Of a DNA stretch of 64,000 nt, positions 15,928 through 24,912 are shown in pieces. The position numbers and the translations under genes were made by a program. Location: NCBI RefSeq assembly GCF_011189575.1, contig NZ_PUJW01000013.1:73490-137489 (forward strand). The letters run 5' to 3'. The stretch's first letter is position 1. The number at the start of each line of letters is the position of its first letter. The DNA is from Photorhabdus cinerea. Lineage in GTDB: Bacteria; Pseudomonadota; Gammaproteobacteria; Enterobacterales; Enterobacteriaceae. The notes under the pieces are model-generated. The model was not told the DNA's origin, did not search any database, and saw only the letters and a program-made list of their open reading frames with translations.

Positions 15928-16737
15928 ATGAGTAGAGTTTCTGTACTAATTCCCCATTATAATCAACCTATACTTATTGTTAGTGCTATTGAGTCTATAA
16001 TGAGAACTTGTTTGAGTGATGTGCAGATTTTAGTTGCTGATGATCATTCATCAGAAGACAACTATATACAGCTCCGATATGTTTTAGAATATTTAGCAAA
16101 TAAAACTAATTTAAATATCAGGTTGTTTAGGAGTGATGTTAATGTCGGGACTTATCGATTGAAAAATGATATTATCAATCGAATTGATACTGAATTTATA
16201 ACCTTTCATGATGCAGATGACTATTCTGTACCAATGAGACTAGATTGCCTGTATAATCTGATGAATAAAAATATTCATATTGATATATTAGGTTCCTCAT
16301 ATATAGATTTCTACCAAAATTTTTATACAGTTAACTCATTTCGCATTAAGAAATTTTATAGAATCCCTTATATTGCACATCAACTTGGTAAGAAGTATCT
16401 GAGTTTTCAACCTTCTCAGTTAATTAGATTTAGTATATTTCGTACCCTTGGTGGTTTTGATGGTACAACTAGAATTGCTGCTGATGATGATTTTTTACTT
16501 AGGGCTATTCATTGTGTAAAGGTCAGGAATATTAACCGTCCCCTTTATGTAAAGATAGAAAGAGAAAGCTCTCTTACCACATCGTCTGTTACTGGATTCC
16601 AATCAGAAACTAGATTAAATTATATTAAGAAGCTAAATCAATTACGAAATACAATAAAGAGTAACTTACCATTGTCAGATTATATGAACAAACCCAACGA
16701 TGTTCGATTTCACCTGAATGAAATCGAGTTAAAATAG
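15928..16737 (+). CDS. GT2 family glycosyltransferase
   Basis: A 269-residue GT2 enzyme starting VSVLIPHYNQPILIVSAIES, with the DxD region FITFHDADDYSVPMRLD (residues ~90-106) and the second acidic motif AADDDFLLRA (~187-196). No membrane segment is evident. It follows another GT2 gene after 25 bp. The two may act in turn on the same acceptor. Substrates cannot be read from the sequence. Confidence 0.85.
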   Translation: MSRVSVLIPHYNQPILIVSAIESIMRTCLSDVQILVADDHSSEDNYIQLRYVLEYLANKTNLNIRLFRSDVNVGTYRLKNDIINRIDTEFITFHDADDYSVPMRLDCLYNLMNKNIHIDILGSSYIDFYQNFYTVNSFRIKKFYRIPYIAHQLGKKYLSFQPSQLIRFSIFRTLGGFDGTTRIAADDDFLLRAIHCVKVRNINRPLYVKIERESSLTTSSVTGFQSETRLNYIKKLNQLRNTIKSNLPLSDYMNKPNDVRFHLNEIELK

Positions 16738-16822
16738 TTGAAATGTTTTGATGTGAAATATGCTGTAGTTTTCAGTGAATTATTTTTATATTTTTCGTGA
16801 CTGATACTCTAAGTGAGGTAGT

Positions 16823-17569
16823 ATGGACGACATTAAAGAATGCTTAAAAGAAATTGTAGAAAAAATAAATAGAGAAGAAAAAGTTTTAGCTATTCTTGGA
16901 TATGGATCATATTTTACGGGCAAGTATAAAAATGGAAGCAGTGATATTGACTTACTTATTATACATGGAAGTGAAACTGATTTATTTAGAAAGAAGATAG
17001 TCTATCGTGAAGTAGAATTTGAACTTCGGTATATGGCAGAAAAATCTTTAGTAAAACTTTTATCTCATAAGCATGGACCAACAATAAAGCATATGTTGGA
17101 TTCAGAGATTATTTTTGATAATAAAAATATAGCAAGAGAATTGAAACTAAAAACCTATTCTATAGTCGAGTCACCTATTGTAGAAACATTTTCTATAGAA
17201 AATAGGAGGAAAAATGCATTGCTAATTGAAAACTTATACCGGAAGGTACATCAAGTGAAAGATGACCTCGGATTTTTCGAATTTGCATGTTCTAAGTTTT
17301 TGCTCAATATTGCAGATTCTTATATTAGACTTCATCGCCATTGGGGACTGCAAGGTTTTCGCAAAATGATTAGCCAGCTCAAAGATATTGATGAAAGTTT
17401 TGCTGAGCATTTCTCACTGGCAATGAGCCCTAATCATATAGAAACAAGAATTGAGGAAATCGATTTTCTTTATAGAGAGGTTATTATGCTTCTTGGTGGT
17501 GAAACAAATTCTGATGAAAATTTTGTGAGTCAGGGCATTATGAATATACTGAATGTGGTTGAGAACTAG
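16823..17569 (+). CDS. Nucleotidyltransferase-domain protein
   Basis: The 248-residue protein has a pol-beta-type nucleotidyltransferase core at residues ~22-60: GYGSYFTGKYKNGSSDIDLLII is the GSx10-12DxD metal-binding motif. The remaining ~170 residues are mostly helical, without a recognised domain. Members of this superfamily adenylylate antibiotics, sugars or proteins. Here it lies between glycosyltransferase genes and an exporter, so modification of a glycosylated product or self-protection are both possible. No partner HEPN gene is adjacent, which argues against a MNT/HEPN toxin-antitoxin module. Confidence 0.75.
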   Translation: MDDIKECLKEIVEKINREEKVLAILGYGSYFTGKYKNGSSDIDLLIIHGSETDLFRKKIVYREVEFELRYMAEKSLVKLLSHKHGPTIKHMLDSEIIFDNKNIARELKLKTYSIVESPIVETFSIENRRKNALLIENLYRKVHQVKDDLGFFEFACSKFLLNIADSYIRLHRHWGLQGFRKMISQLKDIDESFAEHFSLAMSPNHIETRIEEIDFLYREVIMLLGGETNSDENFVSQGIMNILNVVEN

Positions 17570-17605
17570 CAGTTATATTGCAATTATATTTATTTTAAAA
17601 ATACA

Positions 17606-17720
17606 TATACCCTATGGATTTCAAGATGCATCGTGACGGCAAGGGAGCGAATCCCCGGGAGCATAGATAACGCTGTGACTGGGGTGAGTGAGTGTAGCCA
17701 ACAAAGAGGCAACTTGAAAG
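17606..17720. repeat. ERIC element 3 (right end decayed)
   Basis: It starts TATACCCTATGGATTTCAAG and follows the ERIC consensus to CAACTTGAAAG at 17720, after which the expected GGGTATA end is missing. It lies between the nucleotidyltransferase and the ABC exporter genes. Confidence 0.88.
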
Positions 17721-17778
17721 GTGCATTCGCGATTATTTCATTTTTGTAACTTATATTAATATTGTCTAGGAATTTAGC

Positions 17779-19443
17779 ATGAAAATGGATGTGGCATTGA
17801 AGAATAACTTTGCAACAGGTTATATAAAATCCTTATTGCTATACTCTTTACTATTAAGTGTCATTAGTTCTTTTTCTGCATTTTTTATGCAGTATCTAAT
17901 TGACGCGGTTATACCATCTGGTGACTTACGTTTTTTATTTATATTTATGATATCTTATCTATTATATGAATCATTCAATATGATACTAACTTATTTGACT
18001 GCTCGCTTTAGAGCGTCGCTAGAAAAATATTTGGACTATTATTATTTAGATAAATATTTACTTGCTTTGATTACTACAAAATTATCTATATTGAATGATT
18101 ATAATAAAGGTGGATTGATTCAAAGGATTTATGATGCTCAAAATATTAAAAAGTATTATTTGACTCTGCTAATAGATATTGTAGTTAAGCTTATTACAAT
18201 TTTAATATTATCAATCATAGTGCTATATGTTAGTCCTCTAGTTGTCAGCTTTTTGATCTTAGGAATGATTATGCTGGTGGTTGTTTATTTTTTGTCTATT
18301 AAGAAGATGGTTATTTTAGAAGAGCAGCGTTTTAAAATAAAATCAAATTTTCTTTCAATTATGGATGATATTCTTGGAGGAAGGGAAACGATACGAGGCA
18401 ATAATTATCGAAATAGGATTCTGGATAGATGTGTTGACAGGATGAGTGATTTTTTGAATAGAGAGAAAAATGTTGCATTACTCGTTGCTGGTGTGAAAAG
18501 TAAAACTCTAGCGGTTAACACAATCATTGGTACTGTTATTAGATGTGTCATGGTTATTAGCATTATTAGATATAGTAGTTTTTCACTAGGTGTAATGTTG
18601 ACATTAATTGCTTTTACAGAAATATCTCTAAAACATACAATGCAAATTTTAGTTTCTTTTATGGAGTTGAAAAGATCAAGCATTACTCTTGAAAGATATA
18701 AAGAATTCATGGGGAATAATGTTGTAGATGAGAATTTATTGAATGCTGAATTAGATGATAATATTGTTAGTGTAGATGAAATTACAGTGAGGAATCTTCA
18801 TATTGGTACTAAGGGAAATATTGTCTGTAAAATTCCGGATCTTACCTTTCAAAGTAATAAGATATATAAAATAATAGGACCGAATGGTATTGGTAAGACA
18901 ACTTTATGTAAAACTTTGATTGGTTTGATTCCACCTGTAAATGGAACTGTGAATTTTTATGTTTATGATAAAACTATTAAGCCTGAAATCCATATAAATC
19001 AATGTTCTGCATACTTCCCACAAGATATACTTTTTACTACAAGTATTATTGAAAATATTACATTAGGAAGAGAGATTAATAGGAATAAAGTTGAGAGTAT
19101 GCTTAAAAAGTTAAATTTATGGCAGCTAATAGATAGTTTGCCTGAAAAACTAGATACCGTTATTAGTGACAAGGTTAACCCTTTTTCTGAAGGACAAAGA
19201 CAAGTATTACTCTTTTTACGAGGTTATCTGTCAGATAAATCGGTACTGATATTTGATGAAATATTTAGAGGAATTGATAGTAAAAATGCTGAAGTCGTAA
19301 GTAAATTAATTTCAGAAAAAGAAGGTTGTATTATATTTTATGTCGCTCATGATTTTACTATCGATTGTGAAAATCATGAAGTATTAGAGCTGAAAAGTGA
19401 AAAGAACGATGATTTTTTCAAATTAGAGGTTTTTAATGAGTAA
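17779..19443 (+). CDS. ABC exporter, fused permease and ATPase
   Basis: A 554-residue half-transporter. Residues ~15-310 hold six membrane helices of an ABC_membrane domain. The ATPase follows: Walker A GPNGIGKTT (~366-374), Q-loop AYFPQDILFTTSI, a divergent signature SEGQRQVLLF, Walker B VLIFDEIFRGID and H-loop VAHD. There is no N-terminal C39 peptidase, so any leader must be cut elsewhere. The signature lacks the usual SGGQ but keeps the SxGQ pattern. The stop overlaps the adaptor gene by 8 bases, which indicates a joint export machine. The exported substrate is unknown. Confidence 0.88.
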   Translation: MKMDVALKNNFATGYIKSLLLYSLLLSVISSFSAFFMQYLIDAVIPSGDLRFLFIFMISYLLYESFNMILTYLTARFRASLEKYLDYYYLDKYLLALITTKLSILNDYNKGGLIQRIYDAQNIKKYYLTLLIDIVVKLITILILSIIVLYVSPLVVSFLILGMIMLVVVYFLSIKKMVILEEQRFKIKSNFLSIMDDILGGRETIRGNNYRNRILDRCVDRMSDFLNREKNVALLVAGVKSKTLAVNTIIGTVIRCVMVISIIRYSSFSLGVMLTLIAFTEISLKHTMQILVSFMELKRSSITLERYKEFMGNNVVDENLLNAELDDNIVSVDEITVRNLHIGTKGNIVCKIPDLTFQSNKIYKIIGPNGIGKTTLCKTLIGLIPPVNGTVNFYVYDKTIKPEIHINQCSAYFPQDILFTTSIIENITLGREINRNKVESMLKKLNLWQLIDSLPEKLDTVISDKVNPFSEGQRQVLLFLRGYLSDKSVLIFDEIFRGIDSKNAEVVSKLISEKEGCIIFYVAHDFTIDCENHEVLELKSEKNDDFFKLEVFNE

Positions 19444-20650
19444 ATTAAGCTCTAATAGTGAGGTTAAGTTAGAACTGCATAAAGAATACAAATTAATTAT
19501 AAGTATAACAGTTATTTTGCTGATTATATGTTTTGCTTTATCTTTTGTTGTGACTATTAAGAGAAGAGTTGTTTTAGAAAATGCTTTTATTAAAACCGCG
19601 CCAGAACCTGTATTATTTTATGCGGAAAAGAATATAGACATTAAAAATTATAATTTTCGTGATGGTGATGTTGTTAAAAAAGGAGATTCTATTTATAATG
19701 CGATTAATCCGGATTTAGAAGAAGCTGAATCTATTTTATTGCAACATATAAAACTAGATAATACAAAAATCAATGCAATGGAAAATTATATAGATAATGT
19801 CTATGAACGGATGAAGATTGAAAAAAATCATGAAGATTTTAAGTTTAATAAAAATGAAAGTGAGTTAAAAAATATAGACTCTCTTTTGAAAGAACATAGA
19901 AATGAATATGATTTTTTTAGTCAAAACTACAGAGAACAGATGAATTTTGTAGATAAATTGTTAAATCACAATAATAATTATTTATCCAAGAAAGATATTA
20001 TCAAATATAAAATGGAGTTGTTCTCATCACGTAGTCGATTAATTAAGCTTGAATCTGATATATTAAATTTAGAGAGAAGAAAGTACAGTTTAGGTGATGA
20101 ACAGAATAGATATATAATTGGAGCAACCAAATATAAAGAGTTAGATATGGAGCTTAACCAGTTAAGAGGTGAACTCTCTATTCTTGTCTCAGAATTGAAT
20201 GTAAAAAATACACGGATGGAGAATATAAAGAATGGCAAGTTGAGAATAGAAGGAATTGCAAAAGCTGATGGTAAGGTTGAGTTTAATAATATTAATGGCA
20301 TCAGACCTAAGCAGGTAAAAAAAGGAGGATTAGTTTTTACTATATATCCTGATGGTAATCACTTTATAGCAAAAGGAGTTGTTAGTGAAAAATATATTAG
20401 GAAGATTAAGATTGGACAGAGCGTAGAATTAAAAATAGATGCTTATGATTATCTCAAGTATGGGGCAATAAAAGGGAAAGTTGAGGTTATATTTGGCGTA
20501 AAAAACGGCACGGCTGAAATTGTGATTAATATTGTTGATAAAAGGGATTTTGATTTAGAGTTTGGTAATTCAATCAAGGCATTTATCATCTTGAATGAAG
20601 TTAATCTGTATGAATATATATATGAAATAGTGTTTCCATATTTTGCTTAA
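19436..20650 (+). CDS. HlyD-family membrane fusion protein
   Basis: A 404-residue periplasmic adaptor. One membrane helix lies at residues ~19-44 (LIISITVILLIICFALSFVV). A biotinyl-lipoyl-like strand follows (FRDGDVVKKGDSIYNA), then a long coiled-coil hairpin (~95-265) and a C-terminal barrel (IEGIAKADGKVEFNN, IRKIKIGQSVELKIDAY). It would connect the overlapping ABC exporter to an outer membrane channel such as TolC, which is not encoded here. This pair suggests that the cluster's product leaves the cell by a type I-like route. Confidence 0.87.
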   Translation: MSKLSSNSEVKLELHKEYKLIISITVILLIICFALSFVVTIKRRVVLENAFIKTAPEPVLFYAEKNIDIKNYNFRDGDVVKKGDSIYNAINPDLEEAESILLQHIKLDNTKINAMENYIDNVYERMKIEKNHEDFKFNKNESELKNIDSLLKEHRNEYDFFSQNYREQMNFVDKLLNHNNNYLSKKDIIKYKMELFSSRSRLIKLESDILNLERRKYSLGDEQNRYIIGATKYKELDMELNQLRGELSILVSELNVKNTRMENIKNGKLRIEGIAKADGKVEFNNINGIRPKQVKKGGLVFTIYPDGNHFIAKGVVSEKYIRKIKIGQSVELKIDAYDYLKYGAIKGKVEVIFGVKNGTAEIVINIVDKRDFDLEFGNSIKAFIILNEVNLYEYIYEIVFPYFA

Positions 20651-20656
20651 TGGTTT

Positions 20657-20782
20657 TATACCCTATGGATTTCAAGATGCATCGCGACAGTAAAGGAGTG
20701 AATCCCGGGTGCATGGTAAACTATGTGACCAAGGTGGGCGAGTGTAGCCAACAAAGAGGAAACTTGAAAGACGACGGGTATA
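20657..20782. repeat. ERIC element 4
   Basis: A 126-bp copy with intact TATACCC and GGGTATA ends, immediately after the adaptor gene and before the srmB terminator. It forms the right border of the AT-rich cluster. Confidence 0.9.
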
Positions 20783-20783
20783 A

Positions 20784-20808
20784 TTAACGGGCCAACTGGC
20801 CCGTTTAA
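20784..20808 (-). terminator. Terminator downstream of srmB
   Basis: AACGGGCCA and TGGCCCGTT (20786-20805) form a GC-rich hairpin with a two-base loop, ending close to the srmB stop codon. Both flanks are A/T-rich, so it may stop srmB transcription on the minus strand. Confidence 0.65.
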
Positions 20809-20812
20809 AGAT

Positions 20813-22165
20813 TTACTCATCGCTATTGCTGCTGGTTGGGACTTCAGGTTTTGGATTACCAACAGGTTTACGACGTTTGCCGATATTCTTGCTATCTCGA
20901 TGGCGTATTTTTACTTTTTTCTTCAGCTCTTCGGCTTTCTTTTTCTCTTTGTTTTGTTTGTGCTTAGCCAGTGCTTTTTTCGATGGCTTATTACTGGTTT
21001 TTTCACTTGGTGCTCTGGTTGTTGGGCGGAGTTCATCAACAATCCGCGACTTCAGCGGTTCGTTGATATAGCGATTGATTTTGCCTAATAAAAGGTGATC
21101 ATGTGCTTCCACTAAAGTAATTGCGGTACCTTTGCGGCCGGCACGAGCTGTTCGGCCAATACGGTGTAGGTATACATCAGCGGTACGCGGTAAATCGAAA
21201 TTGAAAACATGACTGATATCATCAATATCTAACCCACGGGAAGCAACATCAGTGGCAACCAGAACATTGACACTGCCATCATTCAGACGCTTAACGGCTT
21301 CTGTCCTTTTGGCCTGTACCATTTCCCCTTCAAGGAGCCAAGCTTTGATACCGGCTCGACGCAACTCATCTACGAGCTCATGTACACGTTCACGCTTGCG
21401 AACAAAAATGATGGACTTAGTGACATCAGGTTGTTTCAGTAAATGGCAGAGCAGGGCGGTTTTGTGTGTTAAATCATCTGCCCGATAGTAGAATTGTTGG
21501 ATTTTTTTGCGTTCGCGGCGGGATGGTTCCGCATCAATTTCAACCGGATCTTCCAGTAAGCGTTCAGCAAAATCACGAATAGCTTCTCCTTCCAGGGTGG
21601 CAGAAAACAACATCGTTTGTTTGCGCCAACGGGTTTCACCGGCTATTGTTTCAATATCGTTGGCGAAACCCATATCCAGCATACGATCTGCTTCATCAAG
21701 GATCAGTGTTTCAATTGCCCGGCAATCAAAGTTTTCTTCTTTGATATATTGCAGCAGACGGCCTGTAGTAGCGACGACAATATCCTGATTTTCACTGAAA
21801 ACTTCTGCATGGTTCATATATGCCACGCCGCCAGTAATCGTAGCGATGTCCAGATGGGCATGGGCAGCAAGTTCTTTTGCCTGGTCTGCTACTTGCATTG
21901 CCAGTTCACGGGTTGGTGTTAGGATCAGAATGCGTGGTGGCCCAGATTTTTTGCGTGGGAAATCCAGTAAATGTTGCAGAACTGGCAGTAAATAAGCCGC
22001 AGTTTTACCTGTACCAGTCGGCGCGGAACCCAGAACGTCACGTCCATCCATTGCTGCCGGAATAGCAGCAGCCTGAATTGCCGTCGGGCGGGAGTAGCCT
22101 TTGCTATTTAAGGCATCAAGCAGGCGTTCGTCAAGATCGAGTTCAGAAAAGTTTGTTGCAGTCAT
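20813..22165 (-). CDS. srmB: ATP-dependent RNA helicase SrmB
   Basis: A DEAD-box helicase of about 450 residues, needed in relatives for early 50S subunit assembly. Motifs in order: Q motif (SRPTAIQAAAIP), Walker A SAPTGTGKTAAYL, PTRELA, VVATTGRLL, DEADRMLDMGF, SAT, and VATDVASRGLDID then HRIGRTARAGRKGTAI. The C-terminal ~70 residues are Lys-rich. Two adjacent ATG codons are possible (22166-22168 and 22163-22165). The second is preferred because it gives six bases to the AGAGG. It is divergent from trmN as in E. coli. Confidence 0.95.
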   Translation of the reverse strand: MTATNFSELDLDERLLDALNSKGYSRPTAIQAAAIPAAMDGRDVLGSAPTGTGKTAAYLLPVLQHLLDFPRKKSGPPRILILTPTRELAMQVADQAKELAAHAHLDIATITGGVAYMNHAEVFSENQDIVVATTGRLLQYIKEENFDCRAIETLILDEADRMLDMGFANDIETIAGETRWRKQTMLFSATLEGEAIRDFAERLLEDPVEIDAEPSRRERKKIQQFYYRADDLTHKTALLCHLLKQPDVTKSIIFVRKRERVHELVDELRRAGIKAWLLEGEMVQAKRTEAVKRLNDGSVNVLVATDVASRGLDIDDISHVFNFDLPRTADVYLHRIGRTARAGRKGTAITLVEAHDHLLLGKINRYINEPLKSRIVDELRPTTRAPSEKTSNKPSKKALAKHKQNKEKKKAEELKKKVKIRHRDSKNIGKRRKPVGNPKPEVPTSSNSDE

Positions 22166-22318
22166 CATATACCTCTGTTTGGGCCGCTGATTATAAACAG
22201 GTTGAGCGTATTGTTCATCTATTTAAAGCTTTTAGGGAAACAGATAGCTTTTATCGGAACATAATACCCCTTATCCTAATAGCGAATTTTTTTGTACTAA
22301 CAGATGTAGGTTATTAAT

Positions 22319-23053
22319 TTGGAACAGAAACGATCTCTGCGTCGGGGTGGATTTACTTTTAAGCAATTTTTTGTCGGTCATGATCGGTGTGCGATGAAAG
22401 TAGGGACTGATGGTGTTTTATTGGGCGCATGGGCTTTAGCTAGTAACAAAAAAGCGATTTTAGATATTGGCTGTGGTAGCGGGTTGATTGCTTTGATGTT
22501 GGCACAGCGCACCGATGAAAATGCAAAAATTGACGCAGTGGAGCTGGATATAAATGCTGTATTTCAAGCACGAGAGAATGTAGAACAGTCTCCATGGCAG
22601 AGAAAAGTAAATATTTATCATCAGGATATTAGTGATTTTGTTGATCGATATTCACAATGTTATGACCTGATTGTTAGTAATCCACCTTATTTTGAGCCGG
22701 CTGTTGCTTGCCGGAATGAGGCAAGGGAGCAGGCTCGTTATACTGGTTCTCTGACTCATCGGCGGTTATTGCAATACGCAGAAAAGTTAGTCTCGCCAGA
22801 TGGCCTGTTCTGTGTGGTATTACCATATGCTATTGGTAAGGTATTCGAAACAATGGCGCGTGAGCAAGGCTGGTTTTCTCATGACCGAGTTAATATTCGC
22901 GATAGAAAAGGTAAATCATTTCATCGGATGTTGTTGGCACTTTCTCGTAAAGAAAATACGGGTTTAATCAGTGAATTGACCATCCGTCAGCCAGATGGTG
23001 TATATACGTCGGAATTTCAGCAACTGGTGACGGATTTTTATCTTTATTATTGA
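22319..23053 (+). CDS. trmN: tRNA1(Val) adenine-37 N6-methyltransferase
   Basis: A 244-residue class I methyltransferase (YfiC/TrmN6). The SAM-binding motif ILDIGCGSGLIALMLAQR lies at ~46-63, the acidic motif VELD at ~77, and the catalytic NPPYF at ~122. The N-terminal FKQFFVGHDRCAMKVGTDG is typical of the family. The start is TTG at 22319, preceded by AGG; no in-frame ATG gives the full family N-terminus. It methylates A37 of tRNA1(Val). Confidence 0.94.
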   Translation: MEQKRSLRRGGFTFKQFFVGHDRCAMKVGTDGVLLGAWALASNKKAILDIGCGSGLIALMLAQRTDENAKIDAVELDINAVFQARENVEQSPWQRKVNIYHQDISDFVDRYSQCYDLIVSNPPYFEPAVACRNEAREQARYTGSLTHRRLLQYAEKLVSPDGLFCVVLPYAIGKVFETMAREQGWFSHDRVNIRDRKGKSFHRMLLALSRKENTGLISELTIRQPDGVYTSEFQQLVTDFYLYY

Positions 23054-23098
23054 AATAATCATGCTGGGTGTAGCATGAGCAGGTTTCGCCGACAGAGA

Positions 23099-24739
23099 TT
23101 AGGGTGTCAGAATCGTTGGTTTTGACTCTGGCAGTAAATTGGGATAATCCAGCGTGAAATGCAGACCTCGGCTCTCTTTCCTTTCCAGTGCACAACGTAC
23201 AATTAATTCAGCGACTTGCACTAAATTTCGTAATTCCAGCAGATTATTAGAGATTCTGAAATTGGAATAATAGTCGTGGATTTCCTGTTGTAGCATATTA
23301 ATGCGGCGTAGTGCTCGTTCCAGGCGTTTGGTTGTACGCTCGATGCCAACGTAATCCCACATAAACAGGCGTAATTCGTGCCAATTGTGCTGAATGACGA
23401 CCTGTTCATCTGAATTATCAACACGGCTTTCATCCCAAAAGGGGAGTTCCGGTATCTTTTCAATTTTTTCAATCTGTTGTTGGATATCCTCTGCAGCAGA
23501 CCAGCCGTAAACTAAACATTCCAGCAGAGAATTGGATGCCATACGGTTTGCACCATGCAGGCCAGTGTAGCTGACTTCACCGATAGCATATAAATTGTTT
23601 AGGTCAGTACGTCCCTGATGATCGACGACTATACCACCGCAGGTGTAATGTGCGGCAGGCACGATTGGAATCGGTTCTTTTGTCAGATCAAAGCCTAGCG
23701 TCAGCAGTTTTTCATAAATCATCGGAAAATGCTGGATAACGAAATCAGTTGGTTTATGGCTAATATCCAGAAACATGCAATCAGCACCAAGACGTTTCAT
23801 TTCATGGTCAATTGCCCGTGCTACGATATCGCGAGGGGCCAGTTCAGCACGTTCATCAAAATCAGGCATAAAACGACTACCATCTGGTCGTTTTAGATAA
23901 GCACCTTCACCTCTTAAAGCTTCAGTTAGCAGGAAATTACGTGCTTGTGGATGAAACAGACAAGTTGGGTGAAACTGATTAAATTCCAGATTGGCGATAC
24001 GGCAGCCTGCACGCCATGCCATTGCAATGCCATCACCGGATGAGATGTCGGGGTTTGTAGTGTATTGATAAACTTTAGCGGCACCGCCTGTTGCCAGTAC
24101 AACGACTTTAGCACGATAAGTTTCTACTCGTTCCTGCTGGCGGTTCCAAATATAAGCGCCAACCACTCGATTATCGCCATTGAGTTGGGCTTTATTTGAG
24201 GTAATTAAATCAACTGCATTGCAGCGCTCTCTTACAATAATGTTCGGATGAGACTTGGCTTTTTCAACCAGTGTGGTTTCTACTTCTTTACCCGTTGCAT
24301 CTGCATGATGCAGAATACGTCGATGGCTGTGGCCACCTTCACGAGTCAAATGATAGTATTTTTCTCCATCTTCACGGGTTTCTGTATCAAATGAAACACC
24401 CTGATCAATCAGCCATTGCACACAATGGCGGGCGTTGCTGGTGATAAACTCAACAGCGCTTTTGTCGCAAAGCCCTGCTCCGGCGATCAAGGTATCTTCA
24501 ACATGAGATGCGATACTGTCTGTTTTATCAAATACAGCGGCGATACCACCTTGTGCATAATAGGATGCACTTTCGCTAAGAATACTCTTACTTAATATAG
24601 TGACTTTATATTGCGAAGCCAGTCGTAAAGCCAGGGATAGACCAGCCGCACCACTGCCAATAATAAGTACATCGTTATAATGTTGCGAGAATAATGATTG
24701 CATAATTGATGATGTGTGGAGAAGATGAGTGAAAATCAT
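23099..24739 (-). CDS. nadB: L-aspartate oxidase
   Basis: A flavoprotein of up to 546 residues that oxidises aspartate to iminoaspartate, the first step of de novo NAD synthesis with NadA. Motifs: FAD-binding VLIIGSGAAGLSLALRLA, SYYAQGGIAAV, EGGHSHRRILHHADATG, EFNQFHPTCL and HYTCGGIVVD, then GEVSYTGLHGANRMASNSLLE. The ATG at 24739 has an AGG five bases upstream and was chosen; the ATG at 24703 gives a length nearer E. coli's but lacks a ribosome-binding site. It is divergent from rpoE, the usual arrangement. Confidence 0.95.
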   Translation of the reverse strand: MIFTHLLHTSSIMQSLFSQHYNDVLIIGSGAAGLSLALRLASQYKVTILSKSILSESASYYAQGGIAAVFDKTDSIASHVEDTLIAGAGLCDKSAVEFITSNARHCVQWLIDQGVSFDTETREDGEKYYHLTREGGHSHRRILHHADATGKEVETTLVEKAKSHPNIIVRERCNAVDLITSNKAQLNGDNRVVGAYIWNRQQERVETYRAKVVVLATGGAAKVYQYTTNPDISSGDGIAMAWRAGCRIANLEFNQFHPTCLFHPQARNFLLTEALRGEGAYLKRPDGSRFMPDFDERAELAPRDIVARAIDHEMKRLGADCMFLDISHKPTDFVIQHFPMIYEKLLTLGFDLTKEPIPIVPAAHYTCGGIVVDHQGRTDLNNLYAIGEVSYTGLHGANRMASNSLLECLVYGWSAAEDIQQQIEKIEKIPELPFWDESRVDNSDEQVVIQHNWHELRLFMWDYVGIERTTKRLERALRRINMLQQEIHDYYSNFRISNNLLELRNLVQVAELIVRCALERKESRGLHFTLDYPNLLPESKPTILTP

Positions 24740-24794
24740 GTTAGCCTATCAGATATGATAGAGGCTATGATTGCAACAAAATGATGACAGAAAT

Positions 24795-24822
24795 TGAACT
24801 TCACAGAATTTTATTACTCAAA
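24795..24822 (+). promoter_or_regulatory. Putative sigma-E promoter of rpoE
   Basis: TGAACTT (24795-24801) and TCAAA (24818-24822) are separated by 16 bases, matching the GGAACTT-N16-TCTGA/TCAAA pattern. Transcription would begin near 24828, giving a leader of about 80 bases. Autoregulation of rpoE is established in E. coli. Confidence 0.6.
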
Positions 24823-24852
24823 GCCATGCTTGCTCGGAGAAATAGGACATCT

Positions 24853-24912
24853 ATGGTTGGTTCAATAAATACAAATGTGGAGCTTTGCTTCGGGAGATTT
24901 AACCTCGGATGA
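24853..24912 (+). CDS. rseD: Small leader ORF coupled to rpoE (RseD-like)
   Basis: A frame ending TGA at 24910-24912 overlaps the rpoE ATG (ATGA). The ATG at 24853 has a good Shine-Dalgarno (AGGA, 24844-24847) and would give 19 residues, MVGSINTNVELCFGRFNLG. In-frame ATGs at 24781 and 24826 would give 43 or 28 residues. E. coli has a leader peptide gene, rseD, overlapping rpoE, through which rpoE translation is coupled; this frame has the same position. Sequence homology to RseD was not verified. Confidence 0.5.
   Translation: MVGSINTNVELCFGRFNLG

Noticed and set aside
16823..17569. MNT/HEPN toxin-antitoxin module
   Set aside because: No HEPN gene is adjacent and the protein is much longer than MntA antitoxins.
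10805..20782. ERIC copies as insertion sequences or CRISPR repeats
   Set aside because: They are single ~127-bp palindromes without transposase or regular spacers, and they match ERIC structure.
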